Below are positions 33,786-41,870 of a DNA stretch of 64,000 nt, piece by piece (position 1 is the stretch's first letter; every line of letters starts with the position of its first letter). The stretch comes from Bacteroidota bacterium (lineage in GTDB: Bacteria; Bacteroidota; Bacteroidia; Bacteroidales; JAADJA01): NCBI GenBank assembly GCA_020444515.1, contig JAHLKX010000010.1, forward strand, positions 1-64,000, read 5' to 3'. The notes beneath the pieces were generated by a model. The model was not told where the DNA came from and searched no databases. It was given only the letters and a program-made list of their open reading frames with translations. Position numbers and translations under genes: made by a program.

Positions 33786-34551
33786 AAGTCCTCAGATATG
33801 ATGCCCCGTTGATATCCACTATGCATCCGGTCATATAATCGTGCCCTTCAGATGCCAGGAAACAAATCACCTGTGCTATTTCCTCCGGCGATGAAATGCG
33901 ATTAAGCGGGCTCTGATTCATTATTTCTGCTGCTCTGTCTCCGACCATTGCCGTTGCTGCCATATCCGTATCAACAAATCCAGGTGCAACAGTAAAAACA
34001 TAAATATTGTATGGGGCAAAAGCTTTGGCCATAGACTGACCCAGAGAATTCAATCCGGCTTTGGAAGCACCATAGGCAGGGGCATCCGGTTCGCCCCTGA
34101 AGGCTCCTCGCGATGACACATTCACGATGCGGCAACCTCCTTGATCCTTCATTGCCTTGGCGACCAAAAATGAAAGATTGGCCACTCCTGTGAGGTTCGT
34201 CTGAATCGTATTTTGCCAGGATGTCTGCCATTTTTCATAATCGAGTTCCAAAACCGTCAATTCTTCAAAAACGCCTGCATTATTGACCAGGATATCTATT
34301 CTCCCATATTTTTCAATACAAAAATCAACCAGCTTTTTGGTTTCATTTGGATCCGCCAGATTGGCCTTGAACATACTATGATGATCACCTTTTAGTTTAA
34401 TAAGACTATCACGTGCGGCTTCTTCATCAGCGTGATAATGAACAATGACTTCAGCATGGCCATTGGCAAACATAGAAGCAGCAGCCTTCCCAATTCCGCG
34501 GGATGAACCCGTCACAAGTACAATTTTTCCTTTAAAATCGAATGTAACCAT
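33784..34551 (-). CDS. Short-chain dehydrogenase/reductase (SDR, FabG-like)
   Basis: A 255-residue classical SDR. The nucleotide loop is TGSSRGIG (14-21), with NNAG at 90-93, catalytic S146 (VSSRGA), Y160 and K164 (YGASK). The pocket GFVDTDMA and the C-terminal GCIVDINGASYLRT match FabG-type enzymes. NADP(H) is suggested by the SR in the loop, which is only a hint. Its substrate is unknown: FabG-like 3-oxoacyl reductases and sugar dehydrogenases look alike. It is 2 bp after the homoserine kinase gene, so it is in that operon; an amino-acid-linked alcohol or aldehyde is a possible substrate. Confidence 0.88.
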   Translation of the reverse strand: MVTFDFKGKIVLVTGSSRGIGKAAASMFANGHAEVIVHYHADEEAARDSLIKLKGDHHSMFKANLADPNETKKLVDFCIEKYGRIDILVNNAGVFEELTVLELDYEKWQTSWQNTIQTNLTGVANLSFLVAKAMKDQGGCRIVNVSSRGAFRGEPDAPAYGASKAGLNSLGQSMAKAFAPYNIYVFTVAPGFVDTDMAATAMVGDRAAEIMNQSPLNRISSPEEIAQVICFLASEGHDYMTGCIVDINGASYLRT

Positions 34552-34553
34552 AA

Positions 34554-35477
34554 CTACTTATTTTCTAAAATTTGAACACCGGTATTGGACGTAAAGGTTT
34601 TATAGACCCTGGTAAAATTAGGATTATCGGAAAATGCAGCGGCCATATAATTTTCAATTTCATCGTGTTTTTCAGGAGGACAGAAGGCGATAACGGATGA
34701 CCCGCCCCCGCTGATGGTACAGCCCCATGCACCCATTTCAATAACTTTCTGTTTAATCTCCCAATAGCCGGGAATAGCTGCGCCACGAACAGGTTCATGG
34801 ATAAAATCCTTGCTGATGGCCCTTCCGAACTCCTCCATATCATGGGTGTGGATAGCATGAATTACCCTCGAACACCTTGCCATTTGAGCTTTTAGCTTTT
34901 CCTGGCCGATCTCATAGGTAATGAATCCACGGGTGGTTCGCTGACTCTTGCGAATGGCAGCCAGAACTACCGGGATTTCCGGAAGGTCTAATTTCAATAC
35001 ATCAATGGGATCATAATTCTTAACCAAAATAAATCCACCTAAAATGGCTGCAGCAACATTATCTGCATGAGGTGATCCACCGGAAGCCACTTCTCCCCTC
35101 CTTGCAAATTCGATCATTTGGTTATAATCCATGTTCAAGTTAAATAAACGATTAACCCCAAACACGGCAGCAGCTGCAGAAGCGCCCGTTGTACCCATTC
35201 CACCCCCTGAACACATGTTTTTAATAATGCGAATATGAACTCCCTGGGCTAAACCAAACGCCTTCATTACTTCCAATACAGCCAGACCAGCGGTGTTATC
35301 CTTTGGGGTGGTAGGAATATTTTGAACATCGTTAACGACCTCTATTTCAACACCTGATTTTTCGATCAGGCTGATTTCAATTTCATCATATGGATTTGCC
35401 AGGGCCAGGGCAAATATATCATAACCGGGCCCGACATTTGCACTGGTGGCCGGCCCTTTGATTCGCAATAAACTCAT
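34554..35477 (-). CDS. thrB: Homoserine kinase (GHMP family)
   Basis: Phosphorylates L-homoserine with ATP on the way to threonine. The 307-residue chain has the GHMP motif 1 (PATSANVGPGYD, 9-20), the ATP loop GGGMGTTGASAAA (91-103) and motif 3 near the C-terminus (GCTISGGGSSVIAF). The opening motif with 'SANVGPG' is the usual homoserine kinase form. It overlaps the DapA-like gene by 4 bp and precedes the SDR by 2 bp, giving a three-gene operon. The pathway partners thrA/thrC are not in this window. The product is full length with no irregularity. Confidence 0.88.
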   Translation of the reverse strand: MSLLRIKGPATSANVGPGYDIFALALANPYDEIEISLIEKSGVEIEVVNDVQNIPTTPKDNTAGLAVLEVMKAFGLAQGVHIRIIKNMCSGGGMGTTGASAAAAVFGVNRLFNLNMDYNQMIEFARRGEVASGGSPHADNVAAAILGGFILVKNYDPIDVLKLDLPEIPVVLAAIRKSQRTTRGFITYEIGQEKLKAQMARCSRVIHAIHTHDMEEFGRAISKDFIHEPVRGAAIPGYWEIKQKVIEMGAWGCTISGGGSSVIAFCPPEKHDEIENYMAAAFSDNPNFTRVYKTFTSNTGVQILENK

Positions 35478-36352
35478 ATTAGTTTTCTTTCTCGCAGAAT
35501 TTCTTCCAGTATTTTAGTTTTAGCTTCGCTGAGGGGAGTTAATGGTGGCCTTAGGTCTCCATTAATGATACCCATCAGTTCGAGGGCTTTTTTTGCTGCC
35601 ATAGGATTCGACTCAAATCGCAATGCTTCAAATAAGGGATAATACTCCAGGTGCATCGCATTGGCCTCAGCAAGGTTTCCTTCGATGGCCAGGTTTATCA
35701 TTTTACCCATCACATCAGGAATGACATTTCCGGCAACGCTGAAGGATCCGGCTCCTCCAAAAGCAACAGTTGGGAAAGCTGTTGTATCTTTTCCTGTAAA
35801 TACCAGGAAATCATCATTCCGTGTTAGATAAATAAGTTTGGCCAGGTGGTCCAGCTCTTTTTTACCATCTTTGGTAGCCGCAATGTTGGGATGTTTAGCC
35901 AGTTTTGCCGTTTGATCGGGACTGAGTTCCACACCGGTCCGACCTTTCGAGCTGTGCAACACAACCGGAACGGGAGATGCATCCGCCAGTTCAATATAAT
36001 ACCTTACTAGGCCGTCGGCTGATGGTAATACAAGATAAGGTGTAAAAGCCACTACATAATCCGCTCCCTGATCTGCATACATTTTGGCCCGTTCAATTGA
36101 TTCGCGCGTACCCATTTGGCATATATCAGGCAACACCAGTTTTTTCCCATTGGTTTCCTCCACAATGATCTGCACAACGCGTTTTACTTCTTCATTGGTC
36201 ATCAGGGTGTTCTCACCGGTTACACCCAATGGTGCAATACCGGCAACATCAGATTCAACCTGTATTCTGACCAGTTTTCTCAAAGCCTCTTCATCCAAAG
36301 AAAAATCTTTTTTAAAAGGCGTGATCAACAAGGTATAAGCTCCTTTTTTCAT
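35474..36352 (-). CDS. DapA-family aldolase with altered active-site triad
   Basis: A 292-residue class I aldolase of the dihydrodipicolinate synthase/N-acetylneuraminate lyase superfamily. Schiff-base Lys is K161 (ATKDGKKE), with GVTGEN at 43-48, PYLVLPS at 105-111, R138 (KGRTG) and ESNPMAAK at 247-254. E. coli DapA numbering lines up exactly, and here T44 is V44, the PYY second Tyr is Leu, and Y133 is H133 (VLHSSKG). Two of the three proton-relay residues (T44, T45, Y133) are therefore changed. It may not make tetrahydrodipicolinate; another 2-keto acid aldolase is possible. It starts the thrB-SDR operon, overlapping thrB by 4 bp. Confidence 0.8.
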   Translation of the reverse strand: MKKGAYTLLITPFKKDFSLDEEALRKLVRIQVESDVAGIAPLGVTGENTLMTNEEVKRVVQIIVEETNGKKLVLPDICQMGTRESIERAKMYADQGADYVVAFTPYLVLPSADGLVRYYIELADASPVPVVLHSSKGRTGVELSPDQTAKLAKHPNIAATKDGKKELDHLAKLIYLTRNDDFLVFTGKDTTAFPTVAFGGAGSFSVAGNVIPDVMGKMINLAIEGNLAEANAMHLEYYPLFEALRFESNPMAAKKALELMGIINGDLRPPLTPLSEAKTKILEEILRERKLI

Positions 36353-36486
36353 GATCTGTATTGTTATAAAAGTTTGGATTAATACATTAATTTTTTACAA
36401 AGTAAGGCATTTAACCATAGTAAGGCAAGAATAAAATCTAATCGATTTCCACATTATTCTGTACCTTCGACTTCAAAATAATACCC

Positions 36487-37509
36487 ATGAAAAAAGCATT
36501 GATCTTTTACGGATTGCTATTGCTGTTTTCCTGTGAAAACCGGATCGGTAAAAATATAACCGCTTCATCAAACACTCCCGATCTGTGGCCGGCAATTTCA
36601 CCTTATAACGTTGAATACCTGAAAGTTTCGGATATCCATGAACTATACCTTGAAGAAGTTGGAAATCCTAATGGTAAACCCGTAATTATGCTGCATGGAG
36701 GTCCAGGTGGTGGGTGCTCACCCATGATGCGTCAGTTCTTTAATCCCGAAGTATATCGGGTTATCCTTTTTGATCAACGGGGAGCAAACCGGTCAAAACC
36801 CTATGCTGAAATAAAGGAAAACAATACACTTGAATTGGTGGAGGATATTGAAAAAATAAGGAAACACCTGAACATCGAAAAGATGATGCTGGTAGGAGGT
36901 TCCTGGGGTTCCACCCTTGCCCTGGCCTATGCCGAATCCTATCCGGAGCGGGTAACGGAAATGGTTCTGAGGGGCATATGGATGGGTACACAGAAAGAAA
37001 TTGATCATTTTTATCACGGGGGCACTTATAAAATATTTCCTGATGCATACACCCAATTAATGCAGTCACTTCCTGACTCTGCCATCCGTCCTCTACCAGA
37101 TTATTTATTAAAGTTGCTCACCGGAGAGGATGAAAAACTCAGAACATCAACTGCAGAAGCATGGCTCAAATATGAATGGAGGATTTCCGATATCAATGTG
37201 GATACCATGGAAATTAATCTTTGGCTTGAACACAATGACCCCTATGCATTTAGTTTGATCGAAAATTATTACATGGCGCATCATTGTTTCCTGGATAAAA
37301 AACAACTCTGGGAGAACCTGGAAAGGATTAAAACCATTCCTACAATCCTTATCAATGGGCGTTTTGATATACCATGTTTACCAGAAACAGCATACGATCT
37401 GCACAAGGCCCTGCCCCAATCTGAACTGATTATTGTTGAAATGGCAGGACATGGTGGCCCCAGGATCATAAATGCGATGGCTCGTGCCATCAGGAAATTT
37501 GAACATTAA
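36487..37509 (+). CDS. Prolyl aminopeptidase-like lipoprotein (alpha/beta-hydrolase, S33)
   Basis: A 340-residue exported lipoprotein with lipobox (LLLLFSCENR). The body is a typical proline iminopeptidase: HGGPGGGCSPMM, GGSWGSTLALAYA with nucleophile Ser, NGRFDIPC with Asp, and AGHGGP with His, so the triad is intact; an alpha-helical cap fills the middle. It would remove N-terminal proline from peptides in the periplasm. Most prolyl aminopeptidases are cytoplasmic, so the lipobox is notable. Divergent from the thrB operon, with a near-consensus TACCTTCG at 36462-36469 as its possible -7 element. It may be co-transcribed with the following lipoprotein gene. Confidence 0.87.
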   Translation: MKKALIFYGLLLLFSCENRIGKNITASSNTPDLWPAISPYNVEYLKVSDIHELYLEEVGNPNGKPVIMLHGGPGGGCSPMMRQFFNPEVYRVILFDQRGANRSKPYAEIKENNTLELVEDIEKIRKHLNIEKMMLVGGSWGSTLALAYAESYPERVTEMVLRGIWMGTQKEIDHFYHGGTYKIFPDAYTQLMQSLPDSAIRPLPDYLLKLLTGEDEKLRTSTAEAWLKYEWRISDINVDTMEINLWLEHNDPYAFSLIENYYMAHHCFLDKKQLWENLERIKTIPTILINGRFDIPCLPETAYDLHKALPQSELIIVEMAGHGGPRIINAMARAIRKFEH

Positions 37510-37535
37510 AATGCATACAATAAACAATAGTGATC

Positions 37536-38021
37536 ATGAAAAAAACATTTAGCCATTTAATGATTATTTCGCTATTGCTCATACTTTGGACTTGCGGAAA
37601 CTCAACTCAAAACGATCAATCATTGTCTGATTTAATACAAAAACTCCCCGGCACATGGTATAATGCTAACTCAGGTAAATTTGAAGAATGGCATCAACAA
37701 GACGGCAACTTGTCCGGTAAATCTTATCAGCTTAATGAAATGGATACGATCATCCATGAGTTTTTAAAAATAGAAAGGAATAACGGGAGTTATATTTATG
37801 TGGCTACCGTTATTGGGCAAAATGATAACCAACCCATAGCCTTTAAGTTATCTGAAAAAACAGAAAATAAGTTGGTATTCGAAAATCCGGATCATGATTT
37901 TCCACAAAAAATCATTTATCATTTTATCAATGACAGTACCATGGAGGTGTTCGTTAATGAAATAGCAGAAGATCTTGAGAAAGGATTTATACTGAAGTTT
38001 AATAAAATCAATAATCTATAA
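37536..38021 (+). CDS. DUF6265-like lipoprotein
   Basis: A 161-residue lipoprotein (lipobox LLILWTCGNS). The start was set at ATG 37536; the GTG at 37530 adds two residues and a poorer signal. The chain has the pattern 'GTWYNANSGKFEEW...GNLSGKS' and NPDHDFPQKIIYHF (region 130-143), which match the DUF6265 family, a small lipocalin-like fold of unknown function. It is 26 bp downstream of the peptidase gene and probably co-transcribed. Its stop is one base from the stop of the convergent acyl-CoA reductase gene. Confidence 0.75.
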   Translation: MKKTFSHLMIISLLLILWTCGNSTQNDQSLSDLIQKLPGTWYNANSGKFEEWHQQDGNLSGKSYQLNEMDTIIHEFLKIERNNGSYIYVATVIGQNDNQPIAFKLSEKTENKLVFENPDHDFPQKIIYHFINDSTMEVFVNEIAEDLEKGFILKFNKINNL

Positions 38022-38022
38022 A

Positions 38023-39072
38023 TCACAGGGTAAGCAAAAAATCAAGGGTATCCACACCATCTGCATAATCCCAGAGTTCGGGCTGTTGTGACATCCCAAA
38101 AGAAACCCATCCATTTTCTGATTTTCCTATTACACATTGGATATTATCTTTTTCCTGCTTAAGTCTGTTTTTTAAATCATCCAACTGGTCATAGTGTTCA
38201 AAATACAATACAGATGGTGGAGATGAGTATGCTTGATTTTCGGTTAGGAGCAAAAACCCGTTGTCAAGATGCTGAACCTGATTGACCAGGTAAATAGATT
38301 TGTAATAATCATAGTTGTTATTGTATTTAGACAATTCAGAAACTGACTTGTACTCCTCAATGGTTTCAAAAAAGTGCTGAAATGAATAGTTTTTCGGTAC
38401 AAATAGTTTGGAGACATTTCGGCATCCTAATCCAAAATAGTCAAAGATATCCCGACCCAGTGCTTTCAGTTCAGCAGTTGATTCCTTGCCGGTCAATACA
38501 GCTACCCCATTTCTGTTTCGGCGGATAATATGGGGATATTTACCAAAATAATACTCAAAATACCGGGAAGTATTATTGCTTCCGGTTGCGATGATCGCGT
38601 CAAAGCCTTCCATCTTTTCAGTTGTAAATTTGAATCGATCATTAAATCCCGGGTCTATATCAATAAGCAGCGATCCCAGTGCTGGTAAAACATATTGATC
38701 ATCAGAAGATAATTTCCCAATGTAATATTGGTTTGTTATTAAAACACACAAAAAATCATGGAAACCTACAGCAGGAATATTTCCTGCATTCACGACTCCT
38801 ACTTTTAAAAAAGCTTTCTGGTTTTCAATTTTTGATTCATAGGGGGTCAACCACTTTTTTAGCTTCACCTCTGTCAGGCTATGGCCGATGCTTATTAAAG
38901 CACGCTTTACATTTATTGGCGTAAACCAGGGATTATGCCTATGGGAGGTTTCTATCATCCGATTGAGTTGATCCACTCCGGGAAGAGCCTTCTGAATTTC
39001 AGTTTCCCCTAAATTTCTCAAGATTTCTCCTAGCTGTGAAAAGGCTTTAATTTTCTTCTGTTTCTGCAACAT
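38023..39072 (-). CDS. LuxC-like acyl-CoA reductase
   Basis: A 349-residue member of the acyl-CoA reductase (LuxC) family, which turns acyl-CoA or acyl-ACP to aldehyde with NADPH. It shows the family's NAGNIPAVGFHD (115-126 region), ATGSNNTSRYFE and, with the likely catalytic Cys, FGLGCRNVSKLF. It has no luciferase or transferase neighbours, so it is not a light-production operon. It is divergent from serC with about 170 bp between, the position such a gene has next to serine operons in other Bacteroidota as I recall. Substrate is unknown; an acyl aldehyde for lipid or a specialised metabolite is a guess. Confidence 0.8.
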   Translation of the reverse strand: MLQKQKKIKAFSQLGEILRNLGETEIQKALPGVDQLNRMIETSHRHNPWFTPINVKRALISIGHSLTEVKLKKWLTPYESKIENQKAFLKVGVVNAGNIPAVGFHDFLCVLITNQYYIGKLSSDDQYVLPALGSLLIDIDPGFNDRFKFTTEKMEGFDAIIATGSNNTSRYFEYYFGKYPHIIRRNRNGVAVLTGKESTAELKALGRDIFDYFGLGCRNVSKLFVPKNYSFQHFFETIEEYKSVSELSKYNNNYDYYKSIYLVNQVQHLDNGFLLLTENQAYSSPPSVLYFEHYDQLDDLKNRLKQEKDNIQCVIGKSENGWVSFGMSQQPELWDYADGVDTLDFLLTL

Positions 39073-39154
39073 AATGTGTTTTTTGAAACTTCAAATAACG
39101 GGTTTTCTTTTAGATTGTTTTCAAATAGTTATCACCACAAAAATAATATTCTGT

Positions 39155-39189
39155 TTTGTTATATTATTAACAAGAAAATTTTACTTTTG
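39155..39189 (+). promoter_or_regulatory. Promoter of the serine operon
   Basis: TTTG (39155-39158), 23 nt, TACTTTTG (39182-39189). The spacer is at the long end of the known range; predicted transcription starts near 39196, leaving a 46-nt leader before serC. Confidence 0.5.
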
Positions 39190-39241
39190 CCCAATATCAC
39201 TTTAAAATAAACGGTTGTTATAACCCATAATCCGAATAAAA

Positions 39242-40312
39242 ATGAAGAAACATAATTTTTATGCAGGCCCCTCCATTCTGCCTCAGTTCACCATTGAAAA
39301 TACTGCCAAAGCTGTTATGGATTTTGCAGGAACCGGGCTTTCTGTCATGGAAGTATCGCACCGAAGTAAAGAATTTGTAGCTGTCATGGATCAGGCCCAA
39401 GCATTATTCAAAGAGCTGCTGCACATTCCGGATGGATACAGCGTCATATTCCTGGGTGGGGGTGCCAGCACTCAATTCGCAATGGTTCCCTATAATCTGT
39501 TAAATAAAAAAGCAGCTTACTTAAATACAGGAGCCTGGGCAAAAAAAGCAATAAAAGAAGCTAAACTTTTTGGAGAAGTAGAGGTGGTTGCTTCATCAGA
39601 AGAAACAACATTTAATTACATTCCTAAAGGCTATAAGATACCCGAAGATGCTGACTATTTCCACATTACAACCAACAATACCATCTACGGGACTGAAATT
39701 AAAACCGATATAGATTGCCCTGTGCCGCTGGTAGCTGACATGTCCTCCGATATTTTCAGTCGGCCCATTGACATATCTAAATATGCCCTCATTTATGGTG
39801 GCGCTCAAAAAAACCTTGCTCCCGCAGGCGTGACTTTTGTTATTGTCAAGCACGATGCCCTCGGTAAAGTTGAAAGAAACATCCCCACGATGCTCAATTA
39901 TCAGACACATATTGATAAGGAGTCGATGTTCAATACACCTCCTGTTCTGCCTGTTTATGCAGCACTTCAAACTTTGATTTGGTTAAAAGATAATGGCGGT
40001 GTTGAAGCAATGGAGAAGAAAAATATTGAAAAAGCTCAGTTGCTATATGATGAAATAGACCGCAATAAACTTTTTGTTGGGACAGTGGCTAAAGAAGATC
40101 GCTCCTTGATGAATATTTGTTTTGTAATGAATGATGAATTCAAAAACCTTGAAGCGGAGTTTTATCAATTTGCCTCCGAAAGGGGTATGATCGGGATCAA
40201 AGGTCATAGATCTGTTGGGGGGTTCAGGGCTTCAACCTATAATGCCCTGCCGAAAGAGAGTGTGTTGGCACTGATTGAAACCATGCAGGAATTTGAAAAA
40301 ATGAAAGCCTGA
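39242..40312 (+). CDS. serC: Phosphoserine aminotransferase
   Basis: Converts 3-phosphohydroxypyruvate to phosphoserine with glutamate. The 356-residue chain starts with [11 protein letters not shown] and shows the SerC-type VSHRSKEF (38-45), GGGASTQFA, and the PLP lysine K190 in [12 protein letters not shown]. The C-terminal segment [11 protein letters not shown] ends like known SerC proteins. It also serves pyridoxal phosphate synthesis in some bacteria. It begins the serine operon; serA follows at 36 bp. It is complete, without odd residues. Confidence 0.95.
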   Translation: MKKHNFYAGPSILPQFTIENTAKAVMDFAGTGLSVMEVSHRSKEFVAVMDQAQALFKELLHIPDGYSVIFLGGGASTQFAMVPYNLLNKKAAYLNTGAWAKKAIKEAKLFGEVEVVASSEETTFNYIPKGYKIPEDADYFHITTNNTIYGTEIKTDIDCPVPLVADMSSDIFSRPIDISKYALIYGGAQKNLAPAGVTFVIVKHDALGKVERNIPTMLNYQTHIDKESMFNTPPVLPVYAALQTLIWLKDNGGVEAMEKKNIEKAQLLYDEIDRNKLFVGTVAKEDRSLMNICFVMNDEFKNLEAEFYQFASERGMIGIKGHRSVGGFRASTYNALPKESVLALIETMQEFEKMKA

Positions 40313-40348
40313 AAATTCAAATAGTCACAAACCTAAAAAATTAAACTT

Positions 40349-41269
40349 ATGACCAAAGTACTAGTAGCTACAGTTAAGCCTTTCGCAGCTCAAGCTGTGA
40401 ATGGAATCCGCCAGGTTTGCGAAAAGGCTGGTTTTGAAATGACTTTACTTGAAAAATACGGGAACCAGGAAGATCTTGAAAAAGCAGTTGCTGATGCAGA
40501 TGCCCTGATCATTAGAAGTGATAAAGTTACCCGGGAAGTTATTGAAGCCGGAAAAAATCTTAAGATCGTTGTGAGGGCTGGTGCAGGATATGATAATGTT
40601 GATCTTGAAGCAGCTACTGCTTACAATGTGGTTGTTATGAATACTCCTGGTCAAAACTCCAATGCCGTTGCTGAACTAGCCCTGGGGATGATGGTCTATC
40701 TCGCACGCAATGGTTTTAACGGAACAGCTGGCACTGAATTAAGGGGAAAGAAGATTGGGATTCATGCCTTTGGACATGTGGGTCAGCTTGTCGGAAAAAT
40801 TGCCAGAGGATTTGGTATGCTGGTTTATGCTTTTGATCCTTTTATCGCGGATGAAAAGATCAAAGACCATGGCGTAGTTCCAATGAATTCAGCGGAAGAG
40901 CTCTATAAAGAATGTCAATTTATTTCGTTGCATATTCCTGCCAATGAAAAAACGAAGGAAAGTATCAATTATGAACTACTTTCTTCCATGCCTGAAGGTG
41001 CAACCCTGGTTAATACTGCCCGCAAAGAAGTAATCAATGAAGAAGATTTGAAACGGATTTTTCAGGATCGTGAAGATTTCAAATACATTTCTGATATCGC
41101 ACCTGATTATGCACCGGAAATAGAATCAAATTACAGAGGAAGATTCTTCTTCACACCAAAAAAGATGGGTGCACAAACTGCCGAAGCCAATATAAATGCA
41201 GGAATCGCCGCAGCTGAGCAAATTGTTGCTTTCCTAAATGACAACGATACTACATTTAAAGTGAATTAA
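40349..41269 (+). CDS. serA: D-3-phosphoglycerate dehydrogenase, lysine-type (IIIK)
   Basis: Oxidises 3-phosphoglycerate, the first step of serine synthesis, and lacks the C-terminal ACT domain of longer enzymes (306 residues). The NAD-binding loop is HAFGHVGQLVG (139-149), substrate Arg is in VRAGAGYDNVD (75-85), and catalytic Arg is R225 (NTARKE). Where most enzymes have the catalytic His (TPHxG) this one has TPKKMGAQT with K271, the feature of the short 'type IIIK' enzymes known from Bacteroides and Entamoeba. It is followed by a four-helix-bundle gene and a DUF1015 gene. Allosteric inhibition by serine is not expected without an ACT domain. Confidence 0.93.
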   Translation: MTKVLVATVKPFAAQAVNGIRQVCEKAGFEMTLLEKYGNQEDLEKAVADADALIIRSDKVTREVIEAGKNLKIVVRAGAGYDNVDLEAATAYNVVVMNTPGQNSNAVAELALGMMVYLARNGFNGTAGTELRGKKIGIHAFGHVGQLVGKIARGFGMLVYAFDPFIADEKIKDHGVVPMNSAEELYKECQFISLHIPANEKTKESINYELLSSMPEGATLVNTARKEVINEEDLKRIFQDREDFKYISDIAPDYAPEIESNYRGRFFFTPKKMGAQTAEANINAGIAAAEQIVAFLNDNDTTFKVN

Positions 41270-41382
41270 ATAAATATTTAAACGACAATCTTTTTATGGA
41301 TCCGGGAATATTGCGAACCGACCCTTTAAAAATTTGATTGTCACTGAAATAATAGAGGTTATTAATTACTAAAAAAAAAACT

Positions 41383-41859
41383 ATGGAACGGGATCATACC
41401 AACAATGGCACTTTTTTTAGATTTGAAGATTTAAGGGTGTATCACAAAGCACTGGATTACATTGATTGGGTATATAATACCACCAAATTGTTTCCTGAAA
41501 ACGCTTCAATTTTAGCCGAAAGATTTATTAATTCGGCACAGGCAATTGCTTTTTATATCGCAGAGGGATCTGCAAGAAATAAAAGTCAGTTCATTTACTA
41601 TTTAAAGATGGCTAAGAGTTCAGTCAGAGAATGTGTTGTAATTACAACGCTGGCTGATAAGCAAGGATTGTTAACTGATCTTTTAATCGACGAATCGAGA
41701 AACGAACTCATGGAGATGACCAAAATGATAGGAGCTTTGATTGGTTCCCTTCAAAAGCCAGGAAGAAATAAATCCCGCAATAATGGTAAAGATGATGATT
41801 TCGGAAACGATTATGATGATGCGGTCCCACAAGAATCAATGGATATTAAAAAGTACTAA
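41383..41859 (+). CDS. Four-helix-bundle protein (23S rRNA intervening-sequence type)
   Basis: A 158-residue protein of the family found first in intervening sequences of 23S rRNA genes. The opening RFEDLRVYHKALDYIDW, then SILAERFINSAQAIAFYIAEGSAR and QFIYYLKMAKSSVRECV (each in the corresponding positions 10-100), match the usual 'F..L..W..a' and 'I..NIAEGS..' pattern. The C-terminal 30 residues are acidic and likely disordered. Such proteins form pentamer-like bundles, and their role is unknown. It is embedded in the serine operon (113 bp after serA, 11 bp before DUF1015). A weak GACAATC/GATTGTC inverted pair (41284-41290, 41336-41342) precedes it. Confidence 0.85.
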   Translation: MERDHTNNGTFFRFEDLRVYHKALDYIDWVYNTTKLFPENASILAERFINSAQAIAFYIAEGSARNKSQFIYYLKMAKSSVRECVVITTLADKQGLLTDLLIDESRNELMEMTKMIGALIGSLQKPGRNKSRNNGKDDDFGNDYDDAVPQESMDIKKY

Positions 41860-41870
41860 ATTTTGATTGA

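Noticed and set aside
38023-39072. A bioluminescence (lux) operon
   Set aside because: Only a LuxC-like reductase is present; no luxA, luxB, luxD or luxE.
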